From positions 334,613 through 398,612 of the forward strand of contig NZ_FOJU01000005.1 in NCBI RefSeq assembly GCF_900111875.1: a stretch of DNA of 64,000 nt, in the 5' to 3' direction. The position numbers and the translations under genes were made by a program. Position 1 is the first letter of the stretch; the number at the start of each line of letters is the position of its first letter. Positions 27,254 to 36,033 of this stretch are shown in pieces. A model generated the notes under the pieces. That model ran no database searches, was not told the origin of the DNA, and was given only the letters and a program-made list of their open reading frames with translations. Source of the stretch: Poseidonocella pacifica. Lineage in GTDB: Bacteria > Pseudomonadota > Alphaproteobacteria > Rhodobacterales > Rhodobacteraceae.

Positions 27254-28123
27254 TTAGCCTCCATGAATGGTCCCCAACCAATCAAGAAAAACGCTCAAAC
27301 GGCGTAGCCCTGAAACGCGGGTGAGGTAGAGCGCGGAGATATCCAGCGGGTCTGCATCAAGTCGACCCGGGAAAAGCTCAACCAAATGCCCGGCTTGGAT
27401 GTCGTCTGCGATCATGAAATCGGAAAACCGCGCGATGCCCAGACCGCCTAATACCATCTGTCGCACGGCCTCTCCATTGCCCGCTGTCACGGCGGGGGGC
27501 ACCGTCACGGGGGTGGACAAACCAGCAAAGCGCAGCGTGTTGATATGATCTGGCGCAGCGAAGCGCACTTGCTCCAGCTGTGCGAGGTCGGCTGGCGTCT
27601 TTGGCCAGCTGTTGCGATCGAGATATTCCGGCGTGGCCACCAATTTCCAAGCCGTGCGCCCCAAGGGGCGATGCAACATGTCGCTATCAGGCAAATTTCC
27701 AAGCCGGATTGCAACGTCGGAGTGACTGCCGATCAAGTCCACCAGCGTGTCTGTCATGTCGATAGACAACTGGATGCCGGGGTATTGCGCGTGAAACTCT
27801 GCCAGTCGCGGCGCGAGGACGTGTAGAACGTAAGGAACTGGTGCGTTCACCCGCAGAGGTCCGGCGGGGGCCCGGCTGCTGGTTGCGATTTCCTGCAGGG
27901 TTTCACTGCGGTCCAAGATCTCGCGTGCCTCGGCCAGAACGGCGGCGCCTTCGGGGGTGATTTCGATGGACCGCGTGGTCCGCCGCAGCAATGTGACTTT
28001 CAACTGCTCCTCCAGCCGAGTGACCGACCGGCTGAGCGTGGAGGCCGACACCCCCCTGCGCCGCGCGGATTCAGCAAAGCCGCCATCATCGACGATCCCG
28101 ACAAAAGCAGCCAAATCCCCCAT
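27254..28123 (-). CDS. LysR-family transcriptional regulator 2
   Basis: 289 residues from ATG 28123 (MGDLAAFVGIV). HTH GGFAESARRRGVSASTLSRSVTRLEEQL is followed by a LysR effector domain ending GLRRLSVFLDWL. A longer frame upstream lacks a LysR-like start. It is divergent from the MFS gene (111 bp between starts), which is probably its target. It belongs to the same subclass as the regulator at 44742. Confidence 0.87.
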   Translation of the reverse strand: MGDLAAFVGIVDDGGFAESARRRGVSASTLSRSVTRLEEQLKVTLLRRTTRSIEITPEGAAVLAEAREILDRSETLQEIATSSRAPAGPLRVNAPVPYVLHVLAPRLAEFHAQYPGIQLSIDMTDTLVDLIGSHSDVAIRLGNLPDSDMLHRPLGRTAWKLVATPEYLDRNSWPKTPADLAQLEQVRFAAPDHINTLRFAGLSTPVTVPPAVTAGNGEAVRQMVLGGLGIARFSDFMIADDIQAGHLVELFPGRLDADPLDISALYLTRVSGLRRLSVFLDWLGTIHGG

Positions 28124-28234
28124 GCGCAGCAATTCGTGCAGTTTCTGCAATGATCCATTCCAAAGTTGCCTGTTCTCGCAATAGATAGCGACAGGCATAT
28201 ACGGCGTCGACATCAAATCTATTGGAGAAACCCG

Positions 28235-29416
28235 ATGCCACTTGCCCTTTGGGCGCTGACCATCAGCGCTTTCGCCGTCGGAACGACCGAGTTCGTTATC
28301 GTCGGTCTGCTTCCCACCATCGCCGCCGATCTTGGCGTGTCCATCCCCTCCGCTGGCCTTCTGGTCAGCCTCTATGCGCTTGGCGTGACCATCGGCGCGC
28401 CGGTGCTGACGGCCATGGCGGATCGCGTGCCGCGCAAGACGCTGCTGCTGCTCTTGCTGGCACTGTTCACGCTCGGGAATGCTTATGCCGCCTTCGCGCC
28501 GGACTACGGCAGCCTTGTCGCTGCGCGCTTCATCACCGGCCTGGCGCATGGCGTGTTCTTCGCCATCGCCTCGACCATCGCCACCGATCTTGTGGAGCCT
28601 GAAAAGGAAAGCTCGGCCATCGCGCTGGTGTTCCTTGGCCTGACCGTCGCGTTGGTGACGGGGGTGCCTTTGGGGACCTTCATCGGCCAGAACTTCGGCT
28701 GGCAGTCGACCTTCCTTGGCGTCGTCGCATTGGGTGTCATCGGCTTTGTCGCCTCCGCCGTGCTGGTGCCCGCAAACCTGACCCGAACCGCCTCTGCCGG
28801 GATCAAGGCACAGTTGCAGGTGCTGACCTCGCCGCACCTTTTGCTGGTCTATCTGATCACCGCTGTCGGCTATGGCGGCAACTTCATCGCCTTCACCTTC
28901 CTTGCGCCGATGCTGAATGAAGTCACGGGTCTGTCTGCGGGGGCGGTCAGCCTTGTGCTGCTGCTCTACGGTGCATCTGTCGCCGTGGGGAATATCGCCG
29001 GCGGTAAGCTGGCCGACCGTATCGGGGCGGTAGCGTCCTTGACCGTGATCTTTACTGGCCTTGCGATATCACTGGTCGCACTCGGAGCGCTCCTCACCAG
29101 CCCGATTGCAGCCATCGCGGTTGCGGCCTTCTGGGGCGGCTTTGCCTTCGCCAACGTGCCACCGCTGCAGTCTTACGTCGTGCAAATCGCACGCGAAGTC
29201 TCACCGGGTGCGGTTGATGTGGCGTCTGGTTTGAACATCGGTGCGTTCAATCTTGGTATTGCCGGGGGTGCATGGGCCGGGGGGCTTGTGGTGGAAGGCA
29301 TCGGCCTTGCCGCTGCGCCCTACATCGCTGCAGGAGTGGTGGGTGTCGGGATCGTTCTGGTGCGCCTGTCAGGCAGGCTGAACGCGACAATGCCCCAAGC
29401 TGTTGCTGCCGAATAA
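28235..29416 (+). CDS. MFS transporter, DHA1 (AraJ/YdhP-like) family
   Basis: 393 residues, twelve hydrophobic helices. MPLALWALTISAFAVGTTEFVIVGLLP is the classic start of AraJ/PbuE-type exporters and motif A appears as ADRVPRKT. It likely exports a sugar, nucleoside or drug-like compound; the substrate is unknown. ATG 28235 follows TTGGAGAAACC. The LLM and aldo-keto reductase genes follow on the same strand, so export and reduction may act on the same compound. Confidence 0.88.
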   Translation: MPLALWALTISAFAVGTTEFVIVGLLPTIAADLGVSIPSAGLLVSLYALGVTIGAPVLTAMADRVPRKTLLLLLLALFTLGNAYAAFAPDYGSLVAARFITGLAHGVFFAIASTIATDLVEPEKESSAIALVFLGLTVALVTGVPLGTFIGQNFGWQSTFLGVVALGVIGFVASAVLVPANLTRTASAGIKAQLQVLTSPHLLLVYLITAVGYGGNFIAFTFLAPMLNEVTGLSAGAVSLVLLLYGASVAVGNIAGGKLADRIGAVASLTVIFTGLAISLVALGALLTSPIAAIAVAAFWGGFAFANVPPLQSYVVQIAREVSPGAVDVASGLNIGAFNLGIAGGAWAGGLVVEGIGLAAAPYIAAGVVGVGIVLVRLSGRLNATMPQAVAAE

Positions 29417-29478
29417 CCTTGCTTGCCTCGCCCTATCTTGGTGCGGCGAGGCAAGCCAATGAACTGGAGCTGCGTATC

Positions 29479-30450
29479 ATGTCTGCCCTGAACCTGATTT
29501 ACAAAGACCGCATGACCTTTGGCATCGAATTGCCACTGGACCGCGACTGGTCAGAAGCCGGGCAACGCCGTGCCCGTATCGAGGGGCGCCCCTTTGGTGT
29601 GCCCGACACCTCAAACCCCGCCAAGGGCGTGGAGCTGGCCGAGAACCATGGCTTCGATGCGGTCTGGCTGCGGGACGTGCCGGTTCACGATCCCAGCTTC
29701 GGAGATGCGGGACAGGTCTTCGATCCGTTCCCCTATCTCGGCTTTCTTGCCGGCCGCACGCGGCGCATTGCACTTGGCACTGCGGGTATCGTCCTGCCGC
29801 TGCGGGATCCGATCCTCCTGGCCAAAATGACGGCCAGCCTGCACCATCTTTCGGGCGGGCGATTTATCCTTGGCATCGCGTCCGGCGACCGACCGGTGGA
29901 ATACCCGCTGATGGGGCTGGACTATGAAACCCGCGGAGCCACCTTGCGCGATCGCGTCGACCAGATGCGAAACCTCTGGTCAGGTGATGCGCTGCAAGGG
30001 CCGCAAGGTCCCGTCACCGTGCGCCCCTTTGTGCCAGAAGGTATCCCGATGGTCATGGCCGGGATGGGCCAGCAAAGCCTGCAATGGATCGCCCGCACAT
30101 TGGACGGCTGGTTCACCTATCCCGGCCCCCCTGATCAGGCCGAGCGCCGCCTGTCGATGTGGCGTCAGGCGCGCAACGATGCTGGCCTGCCCGACGCGCC
30201 AGTCCTGACCGCCATGCACCTAGATCTTGACCCTGATCCCGATGCGCCCTTCCGGCCGATCCAGTTCGGGGGCCGTATCGGTCGCAATGCGCTCATTAGA
30301 CATGTTCAATCCCTGCACGCTGCAGGGGTCGCCCACATCGCCTTCAACCTGCGCCAATCGCAACGCGAAATCCAGGACGTTCTGGCCGAGTTGGCCGAGC
30401 ACGTCATGCCTGAGTTCGCGCAAGAAGTTACTATGGAGACAGCACAATGA
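29479..30450 (+). CDS. Luciferase-like monooxygenase (LLM, TIGR03571-type)
   Basis: 323 residues from ATG 29479. It has the flavin-dependent LLM fold motifs LWLRDVP-type (here VWLRDVP), FGDAGQVFDP, GTAGIVLPLR, LSGGRFILGIASGDRP. It probably uses FMNH2 and O2 on an unknown organic substrate. Close in sequence to the LLM at 46177-47145. Its stop overlaps the aldo-keto reductase start as ATGA, so the two are coupled. Confidence 0.85.
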   Translation: MSALNLIYKDRMTFGIELPLDRDWSEAGQRRARIEGRPFGVPDTSNPAKGVELAENHGFDAVWLRDVPVHDPSFGDAGQVFDPFPYLGFLAGRTRRIALGTAGIVLPLRDPILLAKMTASLHHLSGGRFILGIASGDRPVEYPLMGLDYETRGATLRDRVDQMRNLWSGDALQGPQGPVTVRPFVPEGIPMVMAGMGQQSLQWIARTLDGWFTYPGPPDQAERRLSMWRQARNDAGLPDAPVLTAMHLDLDPDPDAPFRPIQFGGRIGRNALIRHVQSLHAAGVAHIAFNLRQSQREIQDVLAELAEHVMPEFAQEVTMETAQ

Positions 30451-31271
30451 GTATCACCCTGATCGGCCCCGCCCAAATTCCGTCCATGGGTTTCGGCACC
30501 TTTCAACTTGAGCAAGATACGGTAGCCAATATGGTGGCCGCGGCGCTTTCCGAAGGGTTCCGCCATATTGATACGGCGCAGGCCTATGAGAACGAAGAGC
30601 AAGTCGGCGAAGGTTTGCGCCGCGCCGATGTCCGCCGCGATGACGTGTTCCTCACCACCAAAATCCTGCCCGAGCACTTCTCGCCAGAAGCCTTCACCGC
30701 TGCCGCCGATGCGTCTTTGAAACGGCTGGGGACCGACTATGTCGACCTGCTACTCCTGCACTGGCCCTCAAAAGATGTGCCGATTGCTGACACCATTGGC
30801 GCGCTGAACGATCTGATTGCTGCGGGCAAAGTCCGTCATGGGGGCGTGTCGAATTTCACCATGGATATGGTCGACCAAGCACAGGCGGCGTTGAACACAC
30901 CACTGGCCGCCAACCAGATCGAACTGCATCCGCTGAACGACCAAACCCGGATGATCGCTCACCTCGCGAGCAAGGGCATTCCGGTTGAGGCCTACTCGCC
31001 GCTGGCCCAAGGCAAGGTCATGGAGAACGCCACGTTGCTCGATATAGCCGCCGCGCATCATGTAAGCCCGGCCCAGATTGCCCTGGCCTGGGTTCTGACG
31101 CGCCCAATGAGCATCGCGTTGCCTCGGACCGGTAACAAGAACCGACTGGCCGACAATCTCCGTGCAGCGGAAATCAAGCTGAGCGCAGAGGAGATCGCCC
31201 GAATTGATGCCCTTGGCACAGCCGAGGGTCGATTGGTAAGCCCAGAGACACTTGCCCCAGCTTGGGATTGA
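30447..31271 (+). CDS. Aldo/keto reductase
   Basis: 274 residues, TIM-barrel AKR. DTAQAYENE gives the catalytic Asp and Tyr, the Lys is in TTKILPE and the His in LLLHWP. NADPH-binding residues are in the C-terminal ALPRTGNKNRLADN. It reduces an aldehyde or ketone; the substrate is unknown. Last gene of the MFS-LLM-AKR run, followed by a hairpin. Confidence 0.9.
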   Translation: MSITLIGPAQIPSMGFGTFQLEQDTVANMVAAALSEGFRHIDTAQAYENEEQVGEGLRRADVRRDDVFLTTKILPEHFSPEAFTAAADASLKRLGTDYVDLLLLHWPSKDVPIADTIGALNDLIAAGKVRHGGVSNFTMDMVDQAQAALNTPLAANQIELHPLNDQTRMIAHLASKGIPVEAYSPLAQGKVMENATLLDIAAAHHVSPAQIALAWVLTRPMSIALPRTGNKNRLADNLRAAEIKLSAEEIARIDALGTAEGRLVSPETLAPAWD

Positions 31272-31280
31272 TCATTCACT

Positions 31281-31305
31281 GGTCCTGCAGAAACACTGCA
31301 GGACC
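31281..31305 (+). terminator. Hairpin after aldo/keto reductase
   Basis: A perfect 10-bp stem GGTCCTGCAG/CTGCAGGACC with a 5-base loop, 10 bp after the stop. It lacks a T tract, so it may stabilise the 3' end rather than terminate. Confidence 0.5.
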
Positions 31306-31706
31306 TATACCCGTCGACTTCAGCCTTCGGCCCAAATGTATGTACTGGCTGCTGTTCGCAAATGATTTCTGGCATGTTCTCGGAAGTCGCTCATATGTAC
31401 TTGATCTTCCCCCGGTCGCGCAATCATTGGTTCGAAAGCCCCTTTGTTGGCCAGAGCTTCCTATGGCGTTGAGCACCTCAAAACTGAAATTTTCATTTCT
31501 CACTGTGGGCGAAAGGCAACTTCCCACACCTCCAGGCCGATGGCGGCATAGCTTGGCTCCATGGGGTGACTGAAGGTCGTTTTCGTTAGTGTAAGCCCGA
31601 AATTTGCAACTGCAGCGAAGGGCAGCTCCCCGCCAAATCTGTGGAAAAACACCCGTTCGCGAGCGCAGAATATCGACGGCTGAACGTGGTGCGAGCGCCT
31701 ATCCCG
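31306..31706. other. Intergenic stretch, nothing recognised
   Basis: About 400 bp between the hairpin and the IS1182 remnant. No frame with a plausible start and family was found. It is likely scar sequence beside the transposase. Confidence 0.5.
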
Positions 31707-32594
31707 TCAGGCGTTCCGCGGTCGCTGCGGTGCAGGAAGTATCTTGGCCAGTTTCCTGAGGTTCTGCGCGGTGGCGGCGAGGAGAAATTCGTCGTTGGCG
31801 CCGCATGGTCCGCGCAATCGGAGCCTTCCGAGGCCGAGGATGCGCTTGAGGTGCGCGAAGAGCATCTCGACCTTCTTTCGGAGCTTCATCGAGATGTCGT
31901 ATTGCTTGGTTTTGGCGATGTCGCGCGCGACCTGGCGGGCGTCTTCGTGTTCCTCGCGGGTGATGGTTCTGGCATCGGCGTTCGGGCAGCATTTCTGTTT
32001 CGACGGGCAGGCCTGACAGGTCAGCTTCAGGGCACGGTATTTGGCTCGGCCTCCACTGGTTGGCCCGCGGTTCGGGTCGGAATAGTTCCGGCGGAACGGC
32101 TTCAGTGTCTGGCCCTCGGGGCAGACGTTTTGGTCGTGCTCGGCGTCCCACTCAAAGTCCGCCCGGCTCCAGGTGCCATCGCTGCGGCCAGACTTGTCAA
32201 AGACCGGAGTGTGCGGGGCGATCTTGCGCTCGACCAGCCAGCCCAGCATCGGCCCGGTGCCATATGCGGTGTCGGCGATCAGGCGTTCGGGATGCAGGTC
32301 AAACCTGGTCTTCGCCCGATCCAGCATGGTCTTGGTCGAGCCGACCTCTGCCTGCCGGATCGATCTTGTCGCCTCGACATCAATGATGACGCCGCTATCC
32401 GTGTCTATCAGGTAGTTGTCGGAATAGCTGAAGAATGCCGGTCCCTTGCGTGCCGCCGTCCACTGGCTGGCCGGGTCGGAATGCGACGTGAACTTGGGTG
32501 TGACCTCGCTGGCTGCCCCAAAGGCGGCCTCATCCAGCGTATCGAGACACTCGCGAACTGCGCGGGGGGCATCGGCCAGACGTCTCGCAATCAT
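31707..32594 (-). pseudogene. IS1182-family transposase, 5'-truncated
   Basis: 295 residues covering the C-terminal half of an IS1182 transposase: GPAFFSYSDNYLIDTDSGVI, PHTPVFDKSGRSDGT, the Cys-rich CQACPSKQKCCPNA and VEMLFAHLKRILGLGRLRLRGP. Intact members are about 450 residues; the N-terminal 150 or so are missing and the sequence changes abruptly at 32595. Not active. Confidence 0.85.
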
Positions 32595-33151
32595 TCTTCA
32601 TGCCATCATGAGAGACCAAACCAATTACAAAGCGGCCTGAAATTGCAAAGATCAAAGCGAGGATTCCAAACACCAGTTCCCAACGGGAACGATGCCCGAG
32701 GGAGGGCGTAGGACACGGGTGTATTCTGTAGCAGTGGCTTCGGCCAGATTGCGGTTTCAACCTTGCCGACCTACCTCCAACCAACCCCATCCTGAGCCCC
32801 GGAGCTCGAAGAGAACGAAGGCAACCTCAGACATCGACAGCAATTGGAAAAGCGCATTGACAGATTAGAGAACAGAATACGCCCATTACGCTGTTGGCTT
32901 CGCCAGCCGAAGTTGGCCCTATCTCGCGAAACCGGAGCTCTTCCCGTCCTCGTTCCAGCGGGAGTCCTATACTCCCGTTCAGCGCTGCCTCACCTAACAC
33001 TCGGGAGCTTTCAGTGCGACTTGATGGGAGGTTAACCCAGTTCAATCCATGAGGCACAAACAGGGGCACACCAATTGTTTTGCGCGCCGCGCGATTGACA
33101 CCATATCCCCAGATAAAGTATTAAATAATTATATATCAATAACTTAGCTTA
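32595..33151. other. Island right-end noncoding region, AT-rich at its end
   Basis: No full gene. A minus-strand piece near 32600-32700 reads RSRWELVFGILALIFAISGRF, possibly one helix of a lost membrane protein. The last 60 bp (33100-33151) are strikingly AT-rich, ending at the candidate attachment repeat. Confidence 0.45.
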
Positions 33152-33171
33152 GAATTCTGCCACCCCAGTCA
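33152..33171 (+). repeat. Candidate right attachment repeat (tRNA-Gln 3' end copy)
   Basis: GAATTCTGCCACCCCAGTCA matches the tRNA-Gln 3' end at 17 of 20 positions, all three differences being transitions, in the same orientation. A roughly 1-in-250 chance match for this window was estimated by hand. No other part of a tRNA precedes it. Confidence 0.5.
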
Positions 33172-33434
33172 TATTTCTCGAAAATCACACGCGATTGGTT
33201 GATGCGCTCGTCCAGCTCGGATGGCACGCACGCACTTGATTTGCGTCGTACACCTGTGCCCCATGACGGCGAACGATCCCCCGGCGCGGTGCGTAGAGTG
33301 GGTACGGACCCCCGGGGCGCAGGAAATATTCCTCGCTTTTTAGTGCAACCTCGCTGATGTTTAAACTTTTAACGATGTGCGTGCCCAACGGGTGCTCGGC
33401 ATCTATTGCCGAATTTATCAGGGAAGATCGTTTC

Positions 33435-33908
33435 ATGAGAAGATTCATTGCAAACGCGATGCTACCGGCCGTCTCCATATGTTTCGCCCAAGGGGCCACG
33501 GCCGCTACGTTCACGGAAACCAAGCTGGCCGCCGATGAGGGAGTATCGTATGACTAATTCGGCATATCCGTCGCTATATCAGGCACCACCGCAATCGTAG
33601 GCGCATATGGGAACGACGACCATGGCACTTAGAGCGGCTCAGCCTAACTGTACGATGCAATAACAGGCACCCTGATCACCAAGCTGACCGCCGGTGATGG
33701 GCGCGAAACTCAGAATTTCGGCTCATCCGTCTCGATCTCCGGCACCACCGTGATCGTGGGGGCAGAAGGAGTGGGCAACCGTCACGGTGCGGCGTATCTT
33801 TATTCTCATGTGCCTACTGTCGCCGTCTCCCCGATCCCGCTGCCTGCCGGTGTCTGGCTTTTGGGCTCTGCCCTTGGCCTGATCGCGCTGAAGCGGCGCC
33901 GCGTCTGA
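33435..33908 (+). pseudogene. FG-GAP repeat / VPLPA-CTERM protein, three in-frame stops
   Basis: A single frame of 158 codons from ATG 33435 (with CAGGGAAG upstream): signal peptide (MRRFIANAMLPAVSI ... ATAATF), two FG-GAP-like repeats (FGISVAISGTTAIVGAYGNDD and FGSSVSISGTTVIVGAEG) and a C-terminal PIPLPAGVWLLGSALGLIALKRR sorting tail. The frame is unbroken by indels but carries TAA 33555, TAG 33630 and TAA 33645. The exported-protein signal and the sorting tail are both intact, so the inactivation looks recent. Confidence 0.72.
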
Positions 33909-34179
33909 TGTAGCGTTTTGCATATGCGTTGTTGGTGGGGCTGATCGCCAGCGCGGCGAGCGCCGAGACTGCACGGCGCTGCGCCATCCTCGGCCAGATG
34001 GCAGTATCGTCGTGGTTGGAAATGGTGGGCGCGCTTGGCAATCCCAAAACCGAAACGCTGGATCCAATCTTGGCCCGGCTGAGCGATCTGAGCAGCGCGT
34101 ATGCCGGTCTGGCACCGCCACTTCCCGCGATCTGGCCCGTACCTGCATGTCTGAGGCCGGGCTGACCATCGCCGAATAG
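33908..34179 (+). pseudogene. Small exported protein, broken
   Basis: ATG 33908 overlaps the previous stop (TGATG), but codon 2 is TAG. The frame then reads RFAYALLVGLIASAASAETARRCAILG, a clear signal peptide with an ASA cleavage site, to about 34125, where a shift to the frame ending DLARTCMSEAGLTIAE gives a natural end at 34179. It was probably co-translated with the FG-GAP gene. Family unknown. Confidence 0.45.
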
Positions 34180-34199
34180 TTAGACAGTTGGTCCGCCCC

Positions 34200-35024
34200 C
34201 TATTCCGCGGCGTCCTGACCCGTGTCGAACGCCCGTTCGGACTTCGGTAGCGGGACGAGGGTTGGCAAAGTTTGGCCGGGGATCGACACGAGACGACAGC
34301 GGATGCCAAAGACGCGTTCAATCGTAATCTCCGTCATCACCTCCCGCGTCGCGCCCTGCGCGGCGATCCGGCCCTTGTCGAACAGGACTACGTGATCCGC
34401 GTACCGCATCGCCATGTTGAGGTCGTGCAGCACGACGACGATCCCCCGCGCCTCGCTCCTGTTGAGCCACCGCAGGAGGTCCAGCACCTCGAAGGCATGC
34501 GCGATGTCCAGGTGGTTCGTCGGCTCATCGAGGAAGATCCGCGGCGCGTCCTGGGCCAATGTCATGGCAATCCAAGCCCGCTGAAGCTGCCCCCCCGACA
34601 GCTGACCAATGGGGCGATCGCGGAGTGCTTCCAGTTCGGTCACTGCCAGGGCACGGTCCCTGGCCTGAGTATCGCTTTTGGAGACGCCGCCGAACCGGCC
34701 CCGGTGGGCGAACCGCCCCAACAAGACCAGATCCGATACGCTCAATTCCCCGGGTGCCTCGGGCGATTGCGACAACATGGCAATCTGGAGCGCTAGGTCT
34801 CGTGCAGTCCAGTCGGAAATGGGCCGGCCCGCAACCTCGACCTGTCCGGCAGCAGGGGCATGAAGGCCGCGCATCACGCGCAGTGCGGTGGACTTGCCGC
34901 TGCCGTTCGGCCCGCAAAGTGCGATGATCCGCCCCTCGGGCAGATCGATATCGACCGCGTTCAGAGCCACATTGGCGTCGTAGCACGCGCTTGCGCCGCG
35001 CAACTGGGCGAGGGGGTCAGGCAT
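34200..35024 (-). CDS. Iron-siderophore ABC transporter ATP-binding protein
   Basis: 274 residues, FecE/BtuD-type ATPase: Walker A CGPNGSGKST near residue 40, signature LSGGQLQRAW, Walker B IFLDEPTNHLDIA and H-loop VLHDLNMAMRYADH. It drives siderophore or heme-iron import. It overlaps the second permease gene by 8 bp and ends the fecCDE-like operon. Confidence 0.9.
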   Translation of the reverse strand: MPDPLAQLRGASACYDANVALNAVDIDLPEGRIIALCGPNGSGKSTALRVMRGLHAPAAGQVEVAGRPISDWTARDLALQIAMLSQSPEAPGELSVSDLVLLGRFAHRGRFGGVSKSDTQARDRALAVTELEALRDRPIGQLSGGQLQRAWIAMTLAQDAPRIFLDEPTNHLDIAHAFEVLDLLRWLNRSEARGIVVVLHDLNMAMRYADHVVLFDKGRIAAQGATREVMTEITIERVFGIRCRLVSIPGQTLPTLVPLPKSERAFDTGQDAAE

Positions 35025-36033
35025 GGACGGCGCGTCCTTTCATCAAGAGCCACAGGAAAAGCGGTGCGCCAACAAGGGCGGTCAACGCGCCCGCTGGCAG
35101 TTCCAGCGGGGGGGCCACGGTGCGCGCCAACGTGTCCGCCCCAAGCAAAAGCGCCCCGCCGATGAGCGCGGTAGACGCCAGATATCCCGGAGTGAATTGG
35201 CCATGCAGGAGGCGCGCTGCATGAGGGGCGATCAGGCCGATAAAGCCGACCGCGCCGACTTGTGAAACGGCCAGAGCCGTCAGAAGAACCGAGAGGGCGA
35301 GGAACGCCGCTTGCGAGCGTCCGGTCGAAAGGCCTGACGAGAAGGCACTCTCTGGATCGAGCGAAAGCTGACGCAGATCGTGGCGCATCAGCCACAGAAC
35401 CGGCACGCAAAGCAACAGGCCAGCGGCAAGGATCATGACATCGCTCCAATGTGCGGCGCCAACCGATCCCGTGATCCATGTCAGCGCCTGACTGGCCCGG
35501 TAGACAGGCCCCAAGATCATCATCAGCGTCACCATCGCTTTGGCCAATGCTGCCAGCGCCACCCCGTAGAGGATCATCCGCAAGGGTCCCTTGCCGGCCG
35601 GGTCGAGCCGCACCATCACAGCCACGATCCCGGCGAAGGCAAAGGCGCCGAGGGCCGCGGCCATCGGTTGCCAGTGGATCGACACTGTCAGAGAATTCCC
35701 GGCGTCGGAGAAGACCCAGAGGAAGGCGACGACTCCAAATGCCGCGCCATCGGTGACGCCCAGAATGGAGGGCGCAGCCATGGGATTGCGCGTGACCCGT
35801 TGCAGCAGAGCGCCGGCCAGCGCCAGAGCCATCCCGCACAGAACCGCAAGGCAAATGCGTGGCAAGCGCAGGGTCCAGACGATCACCTCGTCCATCCGCG
35901 TCCCTTCGCCCAAGAGGGCAGCGATAACGCGCAAGGGGGGCATTGCGCTCGATCCATGCCCCGTGGCAACGACCAGCAATACCAGAAGCCCGATCCCCGT
36001 AAGGGTCAACCGAGAGGCAGCGAGGGGGGTCAT
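35017..36033 (-). CDS. Iron-siderophore ABC transporter permease (FecD-like)
   Basis: 338 residues from ATG 36033. FecCD-family permease: RLPRICLAVLCGMALALAGALLQ, TRNPMAAPSILGVTDGAAFG and GFIGLIAPHAARLL, with about ten membrane helices. It overlaps the first permease gene by 4 bp (ATGA) and the ATPase gene downstream, so the three subunits are translationally coupled. Confidence 0.9.
   Translation of the reverse strand: MTPLAASRLTLTGIGLLVLLVVATGHGSSAMPPLRVIAALLGEGTRMDEVIVWTLRLPRICLAVLCGMALALAGALLQRVTRNPMAAPSILGVTDGAAFGVVAFLWVFSDAGNSLTVSIHWQPMAAALGAFAFAGIVAVMVRLDPAGKGPLRMILYGVALAALAKAMVTLMMILGPVYRASQALTWITGSVGAAHWSDVMILAAGLLLCVPVLWLMRHDLRQLSLDPESAFSSGLSTGRSQAAFLALSVLLTALAVSQVGAVGFIGLIAPHAARLLHGQFTPGYLASTALIGGALLLGADTLARTVAPPLELPAGALTALVGAPLFLWLLMKGRAVHA

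Larger units (their letters stand above)
11553..33171. mobile_element. Putative integrated genomic island at tRNA-Gln
   Basis: The stretch is bounded by tRNA-Gln and the diverged 20-bp repeat at 33152. It holds a decayed tyrosine recombinase beside the tRNA, an IS3 remnant, a truncated IS1182, and accessory genes with three LysR/AraC-type regulatory groups, while the flanks are conserved transport and core genes. The boundaries are inferred. No conjugation, phage structural or replication genes were seen, so it would be a non-self-mobile or eroded element. Confidence 0.5.
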
